From: JAPOUP01 sp965199865
GTDB taxonomy: Bacteria > Pseudomonadota > Alphaproteobacteria > Rhodobacterales > Rhodobacteraceae
NCBI GenBank assembly: GCA_965199865.1
Contig: CBDATU010000005.1
Location: 310,001 to 374,000, forward strand
Length of the DNA stretch: 64,000 nt
Direction: 5' to 3'
In this document: positions 37,646-46,425 of the stretch, one piece after another
Position numbering within the stretch: the first letter of the stretch is position 1
How the letters are laid out: each line of letters opens with the position of its first letter
Position numbers and translations under genes: made by a program
Notes under the pieces: model-generated
What the model was told of the DNA's origin: nothing
Seen by the model: only the letters and a program-made list of their open reading frames with translations
Database searches by the model: none

Positions 37646-38608
37646 ATGCAAAGGAAAATTTTCAGGACCGCCACGAGTCTGCACGGCCCCTCAGCCGCGA
37701 ATTCAGCATGAAGGATAACACATATGATATCAGGACCGATCAGGGGGGGGGGCGTGCGCGTAGCGCTGGCGAATGGGCTTTCGCACGAGCAGATTTTGCG
37801 CTGGCTTCCTGACGCTGAGCCGCCTGATTTGGCACGTTTGGTGCAGCTGTGAGAATTCGGCAATGCAATCTGGTCATGACCATGAGACCATCAGGATTCG
37901 TCGGGAGGGCCGCCTGCCCCGTTGATATGGCGTGGAAGCCATTTCGCCGACGGAGTTTCAATGACCTGTCCCAAAGGTGAATCTGCCATCATTGCGGTGA
38001 GGAACTTCGCTGAAGTAGGTAGGCGACTCCTACAAGGCGTCTGGCCTGAGACAGTCTCCGATACACCACTTACGAATGGGGTGGGACCGCCGCAACGATG
38101 GCATGGTCGACTGAAATTCTGGACCCAGCGGACTCGCACAGTGCTTCCTGCTGACCCTTGCGGCTTAAGAAGCCCGAAATCATTGCATCCCGCATCCCGG
38201 GCACATGGCATTCGCCGGATGACCGGATCACCGTGCGTTGACCTCCGTTACTGTCCGATAGGGTAGCCCATCATATCTGTTCTCCGTCGAAGCGGCATCC
38301 ATTAGGAAACCCAAACCTCGCGGAAAGTCCCAGCAGCGTCCGGTAGACCAGTGATCCGCACGGATGCCAGTCAGCAGCTACCGCACCTCGCGAGCCTGTT
38401 TCCCGGAAACCACACGCAAATCCAGTCCCTTAGGGTCATGCAAACGCACCAGTCCGTTCATATAGTGCGCAGGAAGAATCTAGAAGATGGTATCGGCCAG
38501 ACAAAGAGGGAAGCCTGCACCAAACACCTACGAAAGTGGTTGATTGCAGAATTCAACCCGCCTGAAGCGGTCAGGCCTCGCGGAAATGCAGCCTCCTGGT
38601 TAACCCTG
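37646..38608. other. Mostly non-coding stretch, about 960 bp, with a G10 run
   Basis: No complete gene is supported. At 37743-37752 there is a run of ten G. Just after it, one plus-strand frame reads VALANGLSHEQILRWLPDAE-PPDLARLVQL and stops at about 37851, which looks protein-like. A short ATG-started frame ends just before it in another register. This could be the 3' remnant of a gene broken by a change in the G run. I cannot name the family. Confidence 0.35.
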
Positions 38609-39490
38609 CTAGAATTCAGCACTCTCGCAGGAAACCGTTGCCAGATCGTATGACAGATCCCCAAGCCCCCCTTCAAAGATCTGCCGTTCGGCGATCCAGG
38701 TGCGGGAATCGTCAAAAAACTCCCTCGAATAGGGTTCAAAAACGATTCGTTCGCCTGGCCCAAACAGCCGCGTGTCCATCTGCTCACGGAAGCGTTCAGG
38801 GAATTCGTTGCGGTAGTAGTGAGTATACCGCTCCTGTCGCAGATCGATGTCCCTCTGCGCCATGCGTAGGGCGCTGAAATATTTCTCGACATCCGCAAGA
38901 ACCGCATCCTCGGCGACCATGACCGCCATCATGAACGAGGTGTCGATCACCTTTCGAAATCCCAGCTGCTCCATGAAATAGTAAGGTCCGCTGAAGAGAC
39001 TGACGGCGGGTATGTTGCCGTCGATCATATGCTCCATGCGGCTGAAGAGGAGACCATCCGAAAAGGACAGACTGATCTCATCCTGTGAAAGAAATGGCTC
39101 CAGCGCCTGAATCGTCGAATAATGGCTACCCGACTGGTATCCGACGGAAATCGGGACATTGGCGAGATCTTCAGGGCGTTTGATGTCCGAATCCGCCGGA
39201 ACGAAAATCCCGCAGGGCGAAACCGAATAGGCATTGGCGTAGAGCTTTCCATGGCCGGAAGCTGCAGCCACATTGACCGTCCAGTGGCAGGCGGAGCTGA
39301 CGTCACAGGTCCGCCCCTTCTCGAATGTCTGGTATGCACCAACCCGGTCTCCGAGATCATGCCGCCTGCCACTGATCGAGAGCAGCTGGTCCTCAAGCTC
39401 ATAGTCAAGCCCGACCTCGTCAAAATACCCTTTCTCCACCGCAATCCACTCATGTAAGCGCATATGTGGCGCAATCACGAATTTACCCAT
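38609..39490 (-). CDS. NMT1/SsuA-like substrate-binding domain protein without signal peptide
   Basis: This 293-aa protein begins MGKFVIAPHMRLHEWIAVEKGYFDEVGLDYELED, the usual start of the mature NMT1/THI5 or SsuA-like binding fold, and continues with VSSACHWTVNVAAASGHGKLY and VPISVGYQSGSHYSTIQAL. There is no signal peptide, so it is either cytoplasmic (a sensor or enzyme of the NMT1 fold) or its start is missed. It is the last gene of the TPP-dctPQM operon, 26 bp after dctM. The ligand is unknown; a link to the TRAP substrate is inferred. Confidence 0.62.
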   Translation of the reverse strand: MGKFVIAPHMRLHEWIAVEKGYFDEVGLDYELEDQLLSISGRRHDLGDRVGAYQTFEKGRTCDVSSACHWTVNVAAASGHGKLYANAYSVSPCGIFVPADSDIKRPEDLANVPISVGYQSGSHYSTIQALEPFLSQDEISLSFSDGLLFSRMEHMIDGNIPAVSLFSGPYYFMEQLGFRKVIDTSFMMAVMVAEDAVLADVEKYFSALRMAQRDIDLRQERYTHYYRNEFPERFREQMDTRLFGPGERIVFEPYSREFFDDSRTWIAERQIFEGGLGDLSYDLATVSCESAEF

Positions 39491-39516
39491 TAAAGCCTCC
39501 CTGCAGGAATCCCCTG

Positions 39517-40818
39517 CTATTTCATGGTTTCGGGTAGGAACAGGGCGATCTGTGGAAAGGCCACAAGAATTGCCAGACAGACCGCCATTGCAACCCAGAA
39601 CGGTAACACGCCCAGGAAAATGGTTCCCATGGACACATTTGCTGCCACACCCTTGACGACAAAAACATTGATGCCAACGGGCGGCGTGATCAACCCCATT
39701 TCGATAACGATGACACAGATCACACCAAACCAGATAGGGTCAAAACCGAGCCCAGTGATGATCGGATAAACCACCGGCATGGTGACCACAAGCATCGCCA
39801 AGCCGTCAAAGAACATGCCCATGACGATATAGCCCAGGAGAATCAGCGCCAGCGTGTCATAGGGGCCAAGCCCAAGATTCCGCAGCTCGACTGCCAGTGT
39901 TTCGGGGATGTGCGTCAGGGCCAGGAAGGGCCCGAACACATGTGCGCCGATGATGATGAGATAGAGCATCGCCGTCATCGTGACAGTTTCAAGAAGAATG
40001 CCAGGGATCCTGGAGAGCCGCACGTCACCGGCCAGGACTGCCATTACCGTGACCAGCGTGGCCCCTACACCCGCGGCTTCCACCGGGGTGAAAACACCCA
40101 GATAGATGCCACCAATGGACACGAGAATGACTCCGATCAGGGGAAGCGATCGGAGACTGGCCCAGAGCTTTTCCGACCCGGTGCTCTTAGGGCCTTTGGG
40201 TCCCTCTGAGGGCTTGAGGGTGGTAACGAAAAAAATCACCACAATGAATAGTAGTGACAGAAGAATGCCCGGTAGAATGCCCGCGATGAAGAGCTTACCG
40301 ATGCTCTCTTCCGTAAGAATGGCATAGAGCACGAAACCGGTCGAAGGCGGAATCAGGATGCCAAGTGTCCCGCCTGCGGCGACCGAACCAGTGGCCAGCC
40401 CATCAGCATAGCCAAAGCGTTTCATCTCTGGCAGGGCCACCTTTCCGATCGTTACGGCAGTTGCAACCGACGAACCTGACACGGCGGCGAAAGCCGCACA
40501 GCCCAGTACGGTCGAGGATGCCAACCCTCCCCGCAACCGCCCGATCCAGGCATAGGCCGCCTCATAAAGCCGTTGCGAATAGCCGGCCGCTCCCGCCATG
40601 TTTCCCATCAGAACAAAGAGCGGAATGATCGACAGCGCATAGGCGGTGACGGAGGAATAGGTTTCAGATGACATCGTGGCGATTGCGGCGCGCTGGCCGT
40701 CGATGGCCCAGATGCCGCCAAAGCCCACGACCAGTAGGGCCATACCAACCGGCAGCCGGGCGAACAGGCAGAAAAACAGGGCTACAACACCCCCGACGCC
40801 GATCAGGGTTTCATTCAT
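39517..40818 (-). CDS. dctM: TRAP transporter large permease DctM
   Basis: This is a 433-aa protein with about 12 membrane helices. It begins MNETLIGVGGVVALFFCLFARLPVGMAL and has the DctM hallmarks IPLFVLMGNMAGAAG, AAFAAVSGSSVATAVTIGKVALPEM, GTLGILIPPSTGFVLYAILTEESIGKLFIAGILPG and LITPPVGINVFVVKGVA. The start at 40818 overlaps dctQ by 8 bp. The frame continues 31 codons further inside dctQ without family features. It is the sodium-coupled translocator of the three-part TRAP system. Confidence 0.93.
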   Translation of the reverse strand: MNETLIGVGGVVALFFCLFARLPVGMALLVVGFGGIWAIDGQRAAIATMSSETYSSVTAYALSIIPLFVLMGNMAGAAGYSQRLYEAAYAWIGRLRGGLASSTVLGCAAFAAVSGSSVATAVTIGKVALPEMKRFGYADGLATGSVAAGGTLGILIPPSTGFVLYAILTEESIGKLFIAGILPGILLSLLFIVVIFFVTTLKPSEGPKGPKSTGSEKLWASLRSLPLIGVILVSIGGIYLGVFTPVEAAGVGATLVTVMAVLAGDVRLSRIPGILLETVTMTAMLYLIIIGAHVFGPFLALTHIPETLAVELRNLGLGPYDTLALILLGYIVMGMFFDGLAMLVVTMPVVYPIITGLGFDPIWFGVICVIVIEMGLITPPVGINVFVVKGVAANVSMGTIFLGVLPFWVAMAVCLAILVAFPQIALFLPETMK

Positions 40819-41326
40819 GATTTGCGGAGCCTCGACGCAGTTGAAGGAAGAGTTGAAGCGCCAATACAAGCGCAAAGAGACCCATTCCAACCGTGATTGC
40901 GCCATAGGCAATCCAGACCGGTATTTCGATCATGTTGGTGACATCTTCGTACTCATATGCATCAAGCGTCTTGTCCCAAGTCTTCGAGATAAGGAGATAA
41001 AGCACGAAACAGCCGATGAATCTGGCAAAAACGTCTCCCAGATACCGGCCACGGCTTCCGAGAACGCCATCAAGGATATCGATCCTGATGTGATCCCCTT
41101 TCCAGGCTGTGAAGGGCATCGCCATCATGACCACGAGCGACATCCCGATCTCCACAAGCTCCTGATCGCCCAGGATAGGCTGGTTCAGCACATAGCGGCA
41201 GAAGACCGACCAGCTGACCAGCAGCATTATGGAAAATAGGACGAAACTTCCCAGAAGAGCCGTGCCTTTCAAAAGGCGCTCCAGCAGTGCTAGAGCGCCT
41301 TTGACTGAGTTACTGGGAGAACGCAT
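40811..41326 (-). CDS. dctQ: TRAP transporter small permease DctQ
   Basis: This is a 171-aa protein with four membrane helices. The conserved VFCRYVLNQPILGDQELVEIGMSLVVMMAMPFTAWKGDHIRIDIL covers the DctQ signature (F-x-R-Y-x-x-N, E-E/L, H-I-x-x-D). It overlaps dctM by 8 bp and shares one base with the dctP stop, so it is tightly coupled to both. Confidence 0.92.
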   Translation of the reverse strand: MRSPSNSVKGALALLERLLKGTALLGSFVLFSIMLLVSWSVFCRYVLNQPILGDQELVEIGMSLVVMMAMPFTAWKGDHIRIDILDGVLGSRGRYLGDVFARFIGCFVLYLLISKTWDKTLDAYEYEDVTNMIEIPVWIAYGAITVGMGLFALVLALQLFLQLRRGSANHE

Positions 41327-42312
41327 TACATGCGGAGCGCCGCAGCCCAGCCGCTTGCATCGATGCCCTCGCCGTCCAGCTCAGCAATGATCTCACTAGC
41401 CAGACCATCGCTGGCTGCGTTGAACTCCGCTGCCGCTTCGTCAGACAGGGTGATCACTTCACCTCCTTCCTCGACCCATGCAGCAAGTGCCCTGTCCGAG
41501 GCGTTTGTCATCGTGACACGCCCGCCTTCAGACATTACCGCACCTGTCATGCCATTGAGCTTGGCCTGGGTATCGGCATCAAGCGCCTCCCAGCTGTCAC
41601 GGTTCATCACCAGCATGAACACGGAGTTGGTCGCATTCATTCCGGTCGTGATGTATTTTGTCACCTCACCCAGTTTGAAGCTGGTCAATACGGACCCATC
41701 CACAAGTGTGCCATCCACGACCCCGGTCTCCATCGACTGATAGACCTGATTAATGGGCATGGAAACGGCTGTGGCCCCCCAGGCCTCAACAAGCCGTCCC
41801 GTGTTCTTGGACGGAACCCTGATTTTCAGACCGGCAAGGTCGGCCAGACTGTGAATTGGTTTTTCATGCATAAGCAGCGAGGCGTTCCCAGCCGTCCAGA
41901 GGCCCAGCAGCTTGGTGCGCCGGAACTCTTCGTCCAGCATTTCGATATTGGCCCAGATCGCCTCGGTCTTATTTTCCCCGGGCTTGACGATCCCGGGAAC
42001 CTCAACCAGCAGGGTCTTCTTGAACTGCGACGCCGTATAGCCAGGCAACGCATAGACGATGTCGGCAACGCCATCGATCACCCGGTCATACTGCTTTACC
42101 GGACCCTTGCCGAGCTCGCCACCCGGATAGACGCGGATGGTGGTTGCACCCCCGGTCGCCTCAGCCAGCTTCTCTGCGAGTGGCAGAAACATCTCAAGGT
42201 GGAGATGGTATTTTGTTGACGAAAAATGCGCGAGTTTCAGTTCGTCAGCCTGCGCCATCGCGCCGATGGCAAGCGCGGCCATGCCGCCCAGTAAGGATTT
42301 GATCAAGGTCAT
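41326..42312 (-). CDS. dctP: TRAP transporter periplasmic binding protein DctP
   Basis: This is a 328-aa precursor with signal peptide LGGMAALAIGAMAQA, then DELKLAHFSSTKYHLHLEMFLPLAEKLAEATGG, IRVYPGGELGKGPVKQYDRVIDGVADI and the DctP core LAGLKIRVPSKNTGRLVEAWGATAVSMPINQVYQSMETGVVDG. The Arg of KIRVP normally binds the ligand carboxylate. It is the second gene of the operon, 29 bp after the TPP enzyme gene, which suggests that the imported acid is a substrate or precursor of that enzyme. Confidence 0.93.
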   Translation of the reverse strand: MTLIKSLLGGMAALAIGAMAQADELKLAHFSSTKYHLHLEMFLPLAEKLAEATGGATTIRVYPGGELGKGPVKQYDRVIDGVADIVYALPGYTASQFKKTLLVEVPGIVKPGENKTEAIWANIEMLDEEFRRTKLLGLWTAGNASLLMHEKPIHSLADLAGLKIRVPSKNTGRLVEAWGATAVSMPINQVYQSMETGVVDGTLVDGSVLTSFKLGEVTKYITTGMNATNSVFMLVMNRDSWEALDADTQAKLNGMTGAVMSEGGRVTMTNASDRALAAWVEEGGEVITLSDEAAAEFNAASDGLASEIIAELDGEGIDASGWAAALRM

Positions 42313-42341
42313 GGATTCCTCCCTTTTCCGATATCCAATAG

Positions 42342-44072
42342 CTAGTGTGGGCCTGTTCGCTCTATGGCGATGTTGAGCAGGACTTGCCTGCGCTCCGTTG
42401 TAGCGACCGAGATTGCCCGATTCAGGGCCGCCGGAAGGTCTTCGCCGTCAGTGACGGTCTCAGTGTAGGCGCGGCATGCCGCCGCTGTCAGCGTAAAGTC
42501 CGGGCTGGGCCGGAGCGACGTCAACGGCACATCGTTCGACTTCGCTGCCAATCCGCCTCTGTAAAGCCCCTCAACCGAATGACGCACCGCGCCCCATTCC
42601 CCGTTGTTGAGCACCAGTGTGATGACCGGAAGACCAAGCGCTTCACATACCTGATGGCTCGCTGTAGGATTGGCGAACATGTAACTGCCATCCCCAACCG
42701 TCGCAAAGCAAAGCCGATCCGGGTCGGCCAATTGTGCACCCATCGCCGCGGGCAGCCCCCAGCCCAGGCCACCCGAATGCGGTTCCTGAAAATAACTGAG
42801 ATGGTCATCCAGTTCCAAAGGTGGCAGCGGGCAACCCAGTTCATGAAACACGCTGGCCTTTCTACCTTTGATCGCCTGGCCCAGACAGTGGCTAACCCAT
42901 TCCTTGGACATCGGCCCCCTACAACCCTGAAGCGCCCTCTTCCGCACCGCTTCACGTTCGGAAGCCGAAACTTCCGCTATCAGCGCACGCCGCGCCGCGA
43001 TACGTGCGGTATCAACCCTATGCGCACCAACAGCGGCGATCAACTCAGGAATGGCAAGGTCCGTATCACCTGCCAGAGTGATGTCCGATCGGAAGCTGCG
43101 CATGGGCGTGGAACGCGCAAAGAGAGGGTCCGGCCCCATCTGGATGACCTTTGCATTCCCACCGGGTGCCGCCCGATCCGGCCACCAAGGTGCCAGCGCA
43201 TTGATCACCAGGACAACATCGGCCTCCCTGAGGAGCGCGTCAGGCAGCCAGCCGACATGGCAGGGCGATGACATCGGGATGGCAATCTGATTGGCCCAAT
43301 AGTGACAGAGTGGTATCGCCCAGTCTTCGACAAATTGCGCTAGAGCGAAAAACGCCTCAGCCGAACCGGCCCCTCGCTGCGCAATGATCAGCGGACGCTC
43401 CGCCTCCGCCAGCAGCACGGCGGCCTTTGCCAGCGCCTCCCTGTCCGGTGCGGTTCTGACCGGTGACATATGCGACGGCTCATCAAGCCCTTCCGTCAGG
43501 CAGGCTTCGCATAGGACCTCACGCGGCAGACTCAGATAGACAGGTCCCCTGGGCGTTGAGTTTGCGATGGACCAGCCTCGATCCAGAACCGCCGATACCT
43601 GGTCCGGGAATTTCAGCTCATAGTCCCACTTGCACGCTTCGCGCACCAGAGACGCCTGATCATACATCTCCTGTCCCCAACCGATGGGCACCGTGCGGGC
43701 GCCAAACCGGTCCGCTTCCGCAACCGGGGTGCGGCCGGACATCATAAACATCGGGATCTGATCGCAGGCCGCGTTGATGGCACCGATACTTCCGTTGGCA
43801 AGCCCAACATTCGTGTGCAGCATGACGGCCTGGGACCTGTTCGTCAGGAGCGTGAAGCCATGAGCCATTCCCATCGCGACATGCTCATGCGGTACGGTGA
43901 TCGCCTGCGGCAGGTCGATACCCTTTTCCCTTGCCTCGATCAGCCCTTCAATGATTGGCGGAAAGTCGGTACCCGAATTCGCAAACACATAATCGACGCC
44001 CAAAGCCTTCAGTTTGCCAAACAGCGCCCCTCCAGCCGTGACGGCGATCCGTCCATCAGTATCCTTCGGCAT
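42342..44072 (-). CDS. Thiamine-pyrophosphate-dependent enzyme (acetolactate synthase/benzoylformate decarboxylase superfamily)
   Basis: This 576-aa protein has three domains. The N-terminal PYR domain has VDYVFANSGTDFPPIIEGL and AITVPHEHVAMGMAHGF, whose Glu would activate the cofactor. A central domain follows. The C-terminal PP domain has the TPP motif GDGSYMFANPTASHQVCEALGLPVITLVLNNGEWGAV. It belongs to the poorly characterised group annotated only as a TPP-requiring protein. It leads the operon with a TRAP transporter, so it probably decarboxylates or ligates an imported 2-oxo acid or acyl compound (inference). No small regulatory acetolactate synthase subunit is nearby, which argues against amino-acid biosynthesis. 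Confidence 0.85.
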   Translation of the reverse strand: MPKDTDGRIAVTAGGALFGKLKALGVDYVFANSGTDFPPIIEGLIEAREKGIDLPQAITVPHEHVAMGMAHGFTLLTNRSQAVMLHTNVGLANGSIGAINAACDQIPMFMMSGRTPVAEADRFGARTVPIGWGQEMYDQASLVREACKWDYELKFPDQVSAVLDRGWSIANSTPRGPVYLSLPREVLCEACLTEGLDEPSHMSPVRTAPDREALAKAAVLLAEAERPLIIAQRGAGSAEAFFALAQFVEDWAIPLCHYWANQIAIPMSSPCHVGWLPDALLREADVVLVINALAPWWPDRAAPGGNAKVIQMGPDPLFARSTPMRSFRSDITLAGDTDLAIPELIAAVGAHRVDTARIAARRALIAEVSASEREAVRKRALQGCRGPMSKEWVSHCLGQAIKGRKASVFHELGCPLPPLELDDHLSYFQEPHSGGLGWGLPAAMGAQLADPDRLCFATVGDGSYMFANPTASHQVCEALGLPVITLVLNNGEWGAVRHSVEGLYRGGLAAKSNDVPLTSLRPSPDFTLTAAACRAYTETVTDGEDLPAALNRAISVATTERRQVLLNIAIERTGPH

Positions 44073-44486
44073 CAGCCTGGTTCATGCTGACCGGAGTCGA
44101 GGTCCCGTCATCGGCGTCGATACCTAAGCGACCGACCTGAAAGTGAACCTCCATTGACTCCATCTCCCCGCTTCCACGCTGAAGCGCTACGCCCGTCTCG
44201 TTCCAGCGCGAAGGCTGACGAAGGGCCGATGGTCGGAATTTTGCCCTGGTCACCTGTTCCGCGCCAGGGGAAACTGCAATCCCGACGCATCGGACCTTAT
44301 GGCGACTGTCCGTGCAGCGCAAGCTTCTCCTCAGGCCCTGATGCCCCAGGGATTAAATTCCTGTCGAAGGTCGAGTGAATTGTACCAACTCACTTGCATT
44401 TTTCCCCGGGAATCCCCACGGATACAACAAGTCGCCAAACTCACCGACAATCCGCCGTTACGGCACAACCCTGGAGGCCATATAGC
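44073..44486. other. Divergent intergenic region, about 415 bp
   Basis: It holds the promoters of the TPP/TRAP operon (minus) and the GST-thiolase-FadJ operon (plus). I see no clear operator palindrome or gene. Shared regulation is possible given the divergent layout. Confidence 0.4.
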
Positions 44487-45122
44487 ATGACCATTGAACT
44501 GTACTGCTTCGGCGAGTCCGGCAACGCCTACAAGGCGGCGCTGGCTCTGGAGCTCTCCGGCCTGGCCTGGGAACCGAAATTCGTCGATTTCTTCAACGGT
44601 GCGACAAGAACCCAGGCTTACCGGAACGAAGTCAACGAGATGGGCGAGGCTCCGGTTCTGGTGGACGGTGATCTAAAGCTGAGCCAGTCCGGTGTGATCC
44701 AGCACTATATCTCGGAAAAGACCGGCAGGTTCGGCGGAAAGGGAATTGAGAAATATGAAGTGCTCCGCTGGGTATTATGGGACAATCACAAACTGTCGAG
44801 CCAGGCGGGCATGGCGCGCTTCCTGATGAATTTCCTGCCTGAGGACCGCAGGCCAAAGGATGTCATTTCCTTCATGCAGGGCCGCCTCAAATCGGCCTAC
44901 CAGGTGCTTGACACGCATTTGCGGGATCGGGACTGGATCGTGGGGGACGGACTCACAAATGCCGACATCTCGTGCTGCGGGTATCTGTATTACCCCGAGC
45001 CTTTCGGTTTCGACCGCACCGACTGGCCCGGCATCGACGCCTGGCTGACCCGCATCAGCGAACTGCCCGGATGGAAACATCCCTATGATCTAATGCCCGG
45101 AAATCCCGGGGACCGGGCCTGA
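44487..45122 (+). CDS. Glutathione S-transferase family protein
   Basis: This is a 211-aa protein with a thioredoxin-like N-terminal half (MTIELYCFGESGNAYKAALALELSGLAWEPKFVDFF, then the cis-Pro motif GEAPVLVDGDLKLSQSGVIQHYI) and an alpha-helical C-terminal half (DWIVGDGLTNADISCCGYL, with the N-capping box). I chose ATG 44487 because CTGGAGG lies upstream and the family starts there. It is the first gene of a three-gene unit with a thiolase and FadJ, 15 bp before the thiolase. A role in glutathione conjugation or isomerisation of a catabolic intermediate is possible. Confidence 0.87.
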   Translation: MTIELYCFGESGNAYKAALALELSGLAWEPKFVDFFNGATRTQAYRNEVNEMGEAPVLVDGDLKLSQSGVIQHYISEKTGRFGGKGIEKYEVLRWVLWDNHKLSSQAGMARFLMNFLPEDRRPKDVISFMQGRLKSAYQVLDTHLRDRDWIVGDGLTNADISCCGYLYYPEPFGFDRTDWPGIDAWLTRISELPGWKHPYDLMPGNPGDRA

Positions 45123-45137
45123 GGAAGGATAGAACCC

Positions 45138-46349
45138 ATGGTGGACGCCTATATCTATGACGCCGTGCGGTCGCCGCGCGGAAAGGGCCGCAGGGACGGC
45201 TCACTGCATGAGGTGACAGCAGCCAAACTCTCGGCGGATATGCTCAACGCACTGAAAACGCGCAACAACCTCGACGGACATGTAGTTGAGGACGTCATCT
45301 GGGGAAATGTAACCCAGATAGGTGAGCAAGGAGGATGCCTGGCCCGAACCGCGGTGCTCGCCTCCACACTCGATGAATCGATTCCAGGCGTTTCGATCAA
45401 CCGCTTCTGCGCCTCCGGTCTTGAAGCGGTCAACATGGCTGCGAATCAGGTTCGCGGCGGCGCGGGTGAAGCCTATATTGCCGGCGGCGTCGAGATGATG
45501 GGACGCGTTCCGATGGGAAGCGATGGAGGCGCTGTTGCAGCGGATCCGACGATCGCGATGAACGCGTATTTCGTACCGCAGGGCATCAGTTCCGACATCA
45601 TCGCGACCGAATACGGGTTCAGCCGCGACGATGCTGACGAACTGGCAGTGCGCAGCCAGAAGCGGGCCAAGACCGCATGGGACGAGGGAAGATTCAGGGA
45701 CTCAATCATTGAAATCAGGGATCTCAATGGCATCCCGATCCTGGATCACGACGAATACATGCGGCCGGAAACAGACATGCAGACGCTCGGTGCCCTAAAG
45801 CCCAGCTTCAGGGACCTGGGTGAGACCATGCCCGGTTTCGACAAGATCGCCTTGATGAAATATCCGCATCTGGAAAGCATCAGACATATACATCATGCGG
45901 GAAACTCCAGCGGGATCGTCGATGGCGCCGCGGCCGTTCTGGTCGGCAGCGAGACCTATGGCAGGCGGAATGGACTGAAGCCGCGTGCACGCATTAAGGG
46001 AACGGCCAAGATCGGTACTGATCCAACCATCATGCTGACGGGCCCGGTACCGGCAACACGGAAGGTTCTTGCTGAGAACGGGCTTGAAATCGGAGACATT
46101 GATCTCTTTGAGGTCAACGAGGCATTCGCCTCCGTCGTTCTGCGCTTCATGCAGGCATTCGATGTCGACCCGGATGTGGTGAACGTGAATGGCGGCTCAA
46201 TCGCCATGGGCCATCCGCTTGGCGCCACCGGTGCGATGATTCTCGGAACGCTCCTCGACGAGCTTGAACGCTCGGACAAGGAGACTGGACTCGCCACGCT
46301 CTGCATCGGTTCGGGAATGGGTGCCGCGACGGTGATCGAGCGGGTCTGA
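45138..46349 (+). CDS. Thiolase (acetyl-CoA acetyltransferase family)
   Basis: This 403-aa protein shows all catalytic elements: INRFCASGLEAVNMAANQV with the nucleophilic Cys (about residue 95), VNVNGGSIAMGHPLGATGAMI with the catalytic His, and LATLCIGSGMGAATVIERV with the second Cys. The length and N-terminus (DAYIYDAVRSPRGKGRRDGSLHEV) fit the FadA/FadI-like degradative thiolases. It lies just before the fadJ-like gene, forming a thiolase plus multifunctional beta-oxidation pair. Confidence 0.93.
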   Translation: MVDAYIYDAVRSPRGKGRRDGSLHEVTAAKLSADMLNALKTRNNLDGHVVEDVIWGNVTQIGEQGGCLARTAVLASTLDESIPGVSINRFCASGLEAVNMAANQVRGGAGEAYIAGGVEMMGRVPMGSDGGAVAADPTIAMNAYFVPQGISSDIIATEYGFSRDDADELAVRSQKRAKTAWDEGRFRDSIIEIRDLNGIPILDHDEYMRPETDMQTLGALKPSFRDLGETMPGFDKIALMKYPHLESIRHIHHAGNSSGIVDGAAAVLVGSETYGRRNGLKPRARIKGTAKIGTDPTIMLTGPVPATRKVLAENGLEIGDIDLFEVNEAFASVVLRFMQAFDVDPDVVNVNGGSIAMGHPLGATGAMILGTLLDELERSDKETGLATLCIGSGMGAATVIERV

Positions 46350-46425
46350 TGCATGAATTCGCCTGAGGTCGGCCTGTGCCGCTGACCTGGCAGCCACAGG
46401 GCCATGACCTGAAAGGGCCAGAGAC

